Part shown: positions 14,764 to 15,360 of the stretch, piece by piece
Layout: every line of letters starts with the position of its first letter
Numbering within the stretch: the first letter of the stretch is position 1
Assembly (NCBI GenBank): GCA_905236145.1
Contig: CAJOOE010000110.1
Location: 1 to 15,360, forward strand
Length of the DNA: 15,360 nt
Origin: an uncultured Selenomonadaceae bacterium
GTDB taxonomy: Bacteria; Bacillota; Negativicutes; Selenomonadales; Selenomonadaceae
Direction of reading: 5' to 3'
Position numbers and translations under genes: made by a program
The notes under the pieces: model-generated
What the model was told of the DNA's origin: nothing
Seen by the model: only the letters and a program-made list of their open reading frames with translations
Database searches by the model: none

Positions 14764-15360
14764 ATGGAACTCAAAATCAAACGGGCTTTAATCAGCGTGT
14801 CCAACAAATTGGGTGCGGTCGATCTCGCAAAAAAATTGAGCAAAGCCGGCGTGGAAATTATCAGCACCGGCGGCACAATGAAGGCGATTAAGGCGGCAGG
14901 TATTCCGGTCACTTACGTCAGCGACGTTACCGGATTCCCGGAAATTATGGACGGCAGAGTTAAAACTCTCAACCCCAAAATTCACGGCGGCATACTTGCC
15001 GTTCGCGACAATCCGGAACACTTGCGGCAAATGGAAGAAAACGGAATTTTGCCGATTGATATGGTTGTCGTTAATCTCTATCCTTTCAAAAGTACGATAA
15101 AAAAACCGAACGTTACACTTGACGAGGCGATAGAAAATATCGACATAGGCGGGCCGGCAATGATCCGGGCGGCGGCGAAAAATTTTAAATTTGTCACGGT
15201 CGTCACCAATCCGGAACGTTACGACGAAATTGCAAAGATGATTTCGGAAACCGGAGAAGTCGATTACGAAACGAGAAAGAAATTGGCAACCGAGGCATTC
15301 GCTCACACGGCGGATTATGATACAATGATTGCGAAATATCTTTCCGGTGTCAAGGGTTGA
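14764..15360 (+). CDS. purH: Stand-alone IMP cyclohydrolase domain (N-terminal half of PurH)
   Basis: 198 residues matching the IMP cyclohydrolase/MGS-like domain of PurH, which closes FAICAR to IMP in the last step of purine synthesis. Seen: R-A-L-I-S-V-S-N-K; I-I-S-T-G-G-T; D-V-T-G-F-P-E-I-M-D-G-R-V-K-T-L; P-K-I-H-G-G-I-L; V-V-N-L-Y-P-F; I-D-I-G-G-P-A-M-I-R-A-A-A-K-N; and A-F-A-H-T-A-D-Y-D near the end. Standard PurH is about 510 residues, with AICAR transformylase following. Here a TGA at 15358-15360, the last window codon, falls in the linker between the two domains. The transformylase may be a separate gene beyond the edge, or a nonsense change may have split it. The ATG has AAGGAG (14748-14753) 10 nt upstream. 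Monocistronic start from its own promoter, not inside a visible pur operon. Confidence 0.92.
   Translation: MELKIKRALISVSNKLGAVDLAKKLSKAGVEIISTGGTMKAIKAAGIPVTYVSDVTGFPEIMDGRVKTLNPKIHGGILAVRDNPEHLRQMEENGILPIDMVVVNLYPFKSTIKKPNVTLDEAIENIDIGGPAMIRAAAKNFKFVTVVTNPERYDEIAKMISETGEVDYETRKKLATEAFAHTADYDTMIAKYLSGVKG

Overview
This window looks like chromosome from a strictly or facultatively anaerobic bacterium of the Firmicutes/Bacillota. The evidence is an oxygen-independent class III ribonucleotide reductase gene, a small-basic-protein (Sbp/DUF1290) gene next to ftsZ, a MetH without a reactivation domain, Gram-positive-style strong Shine-Dalgarno sites and frequent TTG/GTG starts. A HlyD-type adaptor protein and an exported protein of a type I associate with diderm Firmicutes make a Negativicutes-like organism plausible. 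That placement is inference from gene content and style, not from a marker phylogeny.

Layout. 1-1836 (minus): a two-gene heavy-metal export unit, with a 72-residue CxxC metal-binding protein overlapping (ATGA) a Zn/Cd/Pb-type P1B ATPase that runs off the left edge. 2082-2864 (plus): an exported proline-rich protein of unknown function. It is followed by a purine-rich short-period tandem repeat and a hairpin that separates it from the convergent metH gene. 3001-12874 (minus): a long co-oriented block read from right to left as HlyD-like adaptor, family-2-type glycosyltransferase, speE (spermidine synthase), nrdD, sbp, ftsZ and metH. Promoters are visible before nrdD, ftsZ and metH, and intrinsic terminators after ftsZ and metH. 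13034-15360 (plus): a CYTH/triphosphate-tunnel protein, an FlK-like thioesterase, an MgtC/SapB membrane protein with a clear terminator, then a consensus promoter and a gene for only the IMP cyclohydrolase half of PurH, whose stop codon is the last codon of the window.

Functionally this is mostly housekeeping: division (sbp, ftsZ), deoxynucleotide and purine synthesis (nrdD, purH N-terminal domain), methionine synthesis (metH) and polyamine synthesis (speE), mixed with envelope and transport genes. I see no mobile element, CRISPR array, tRNA, rRNA or prophage.

Points that deserve a second look: (1) the NrdD reading frame stops 17 residues after its last zinc-type cysteine and has no recognisable C-terminal glycyl-radical motif; (2) PurH is a stand-alone cyclohydrolase domain; (3) a 32-bp exact repeat lies just upstream of two envelope-protein genes 10.9 kb apart, and its second copy forms a large inverted repeat with a third partial copy in a divergent intergenic region; (4) a purine-rich tandem array ends in a perfect 13-bp hairpin; (5) the ftsZ terminator is built into the metH promoter.
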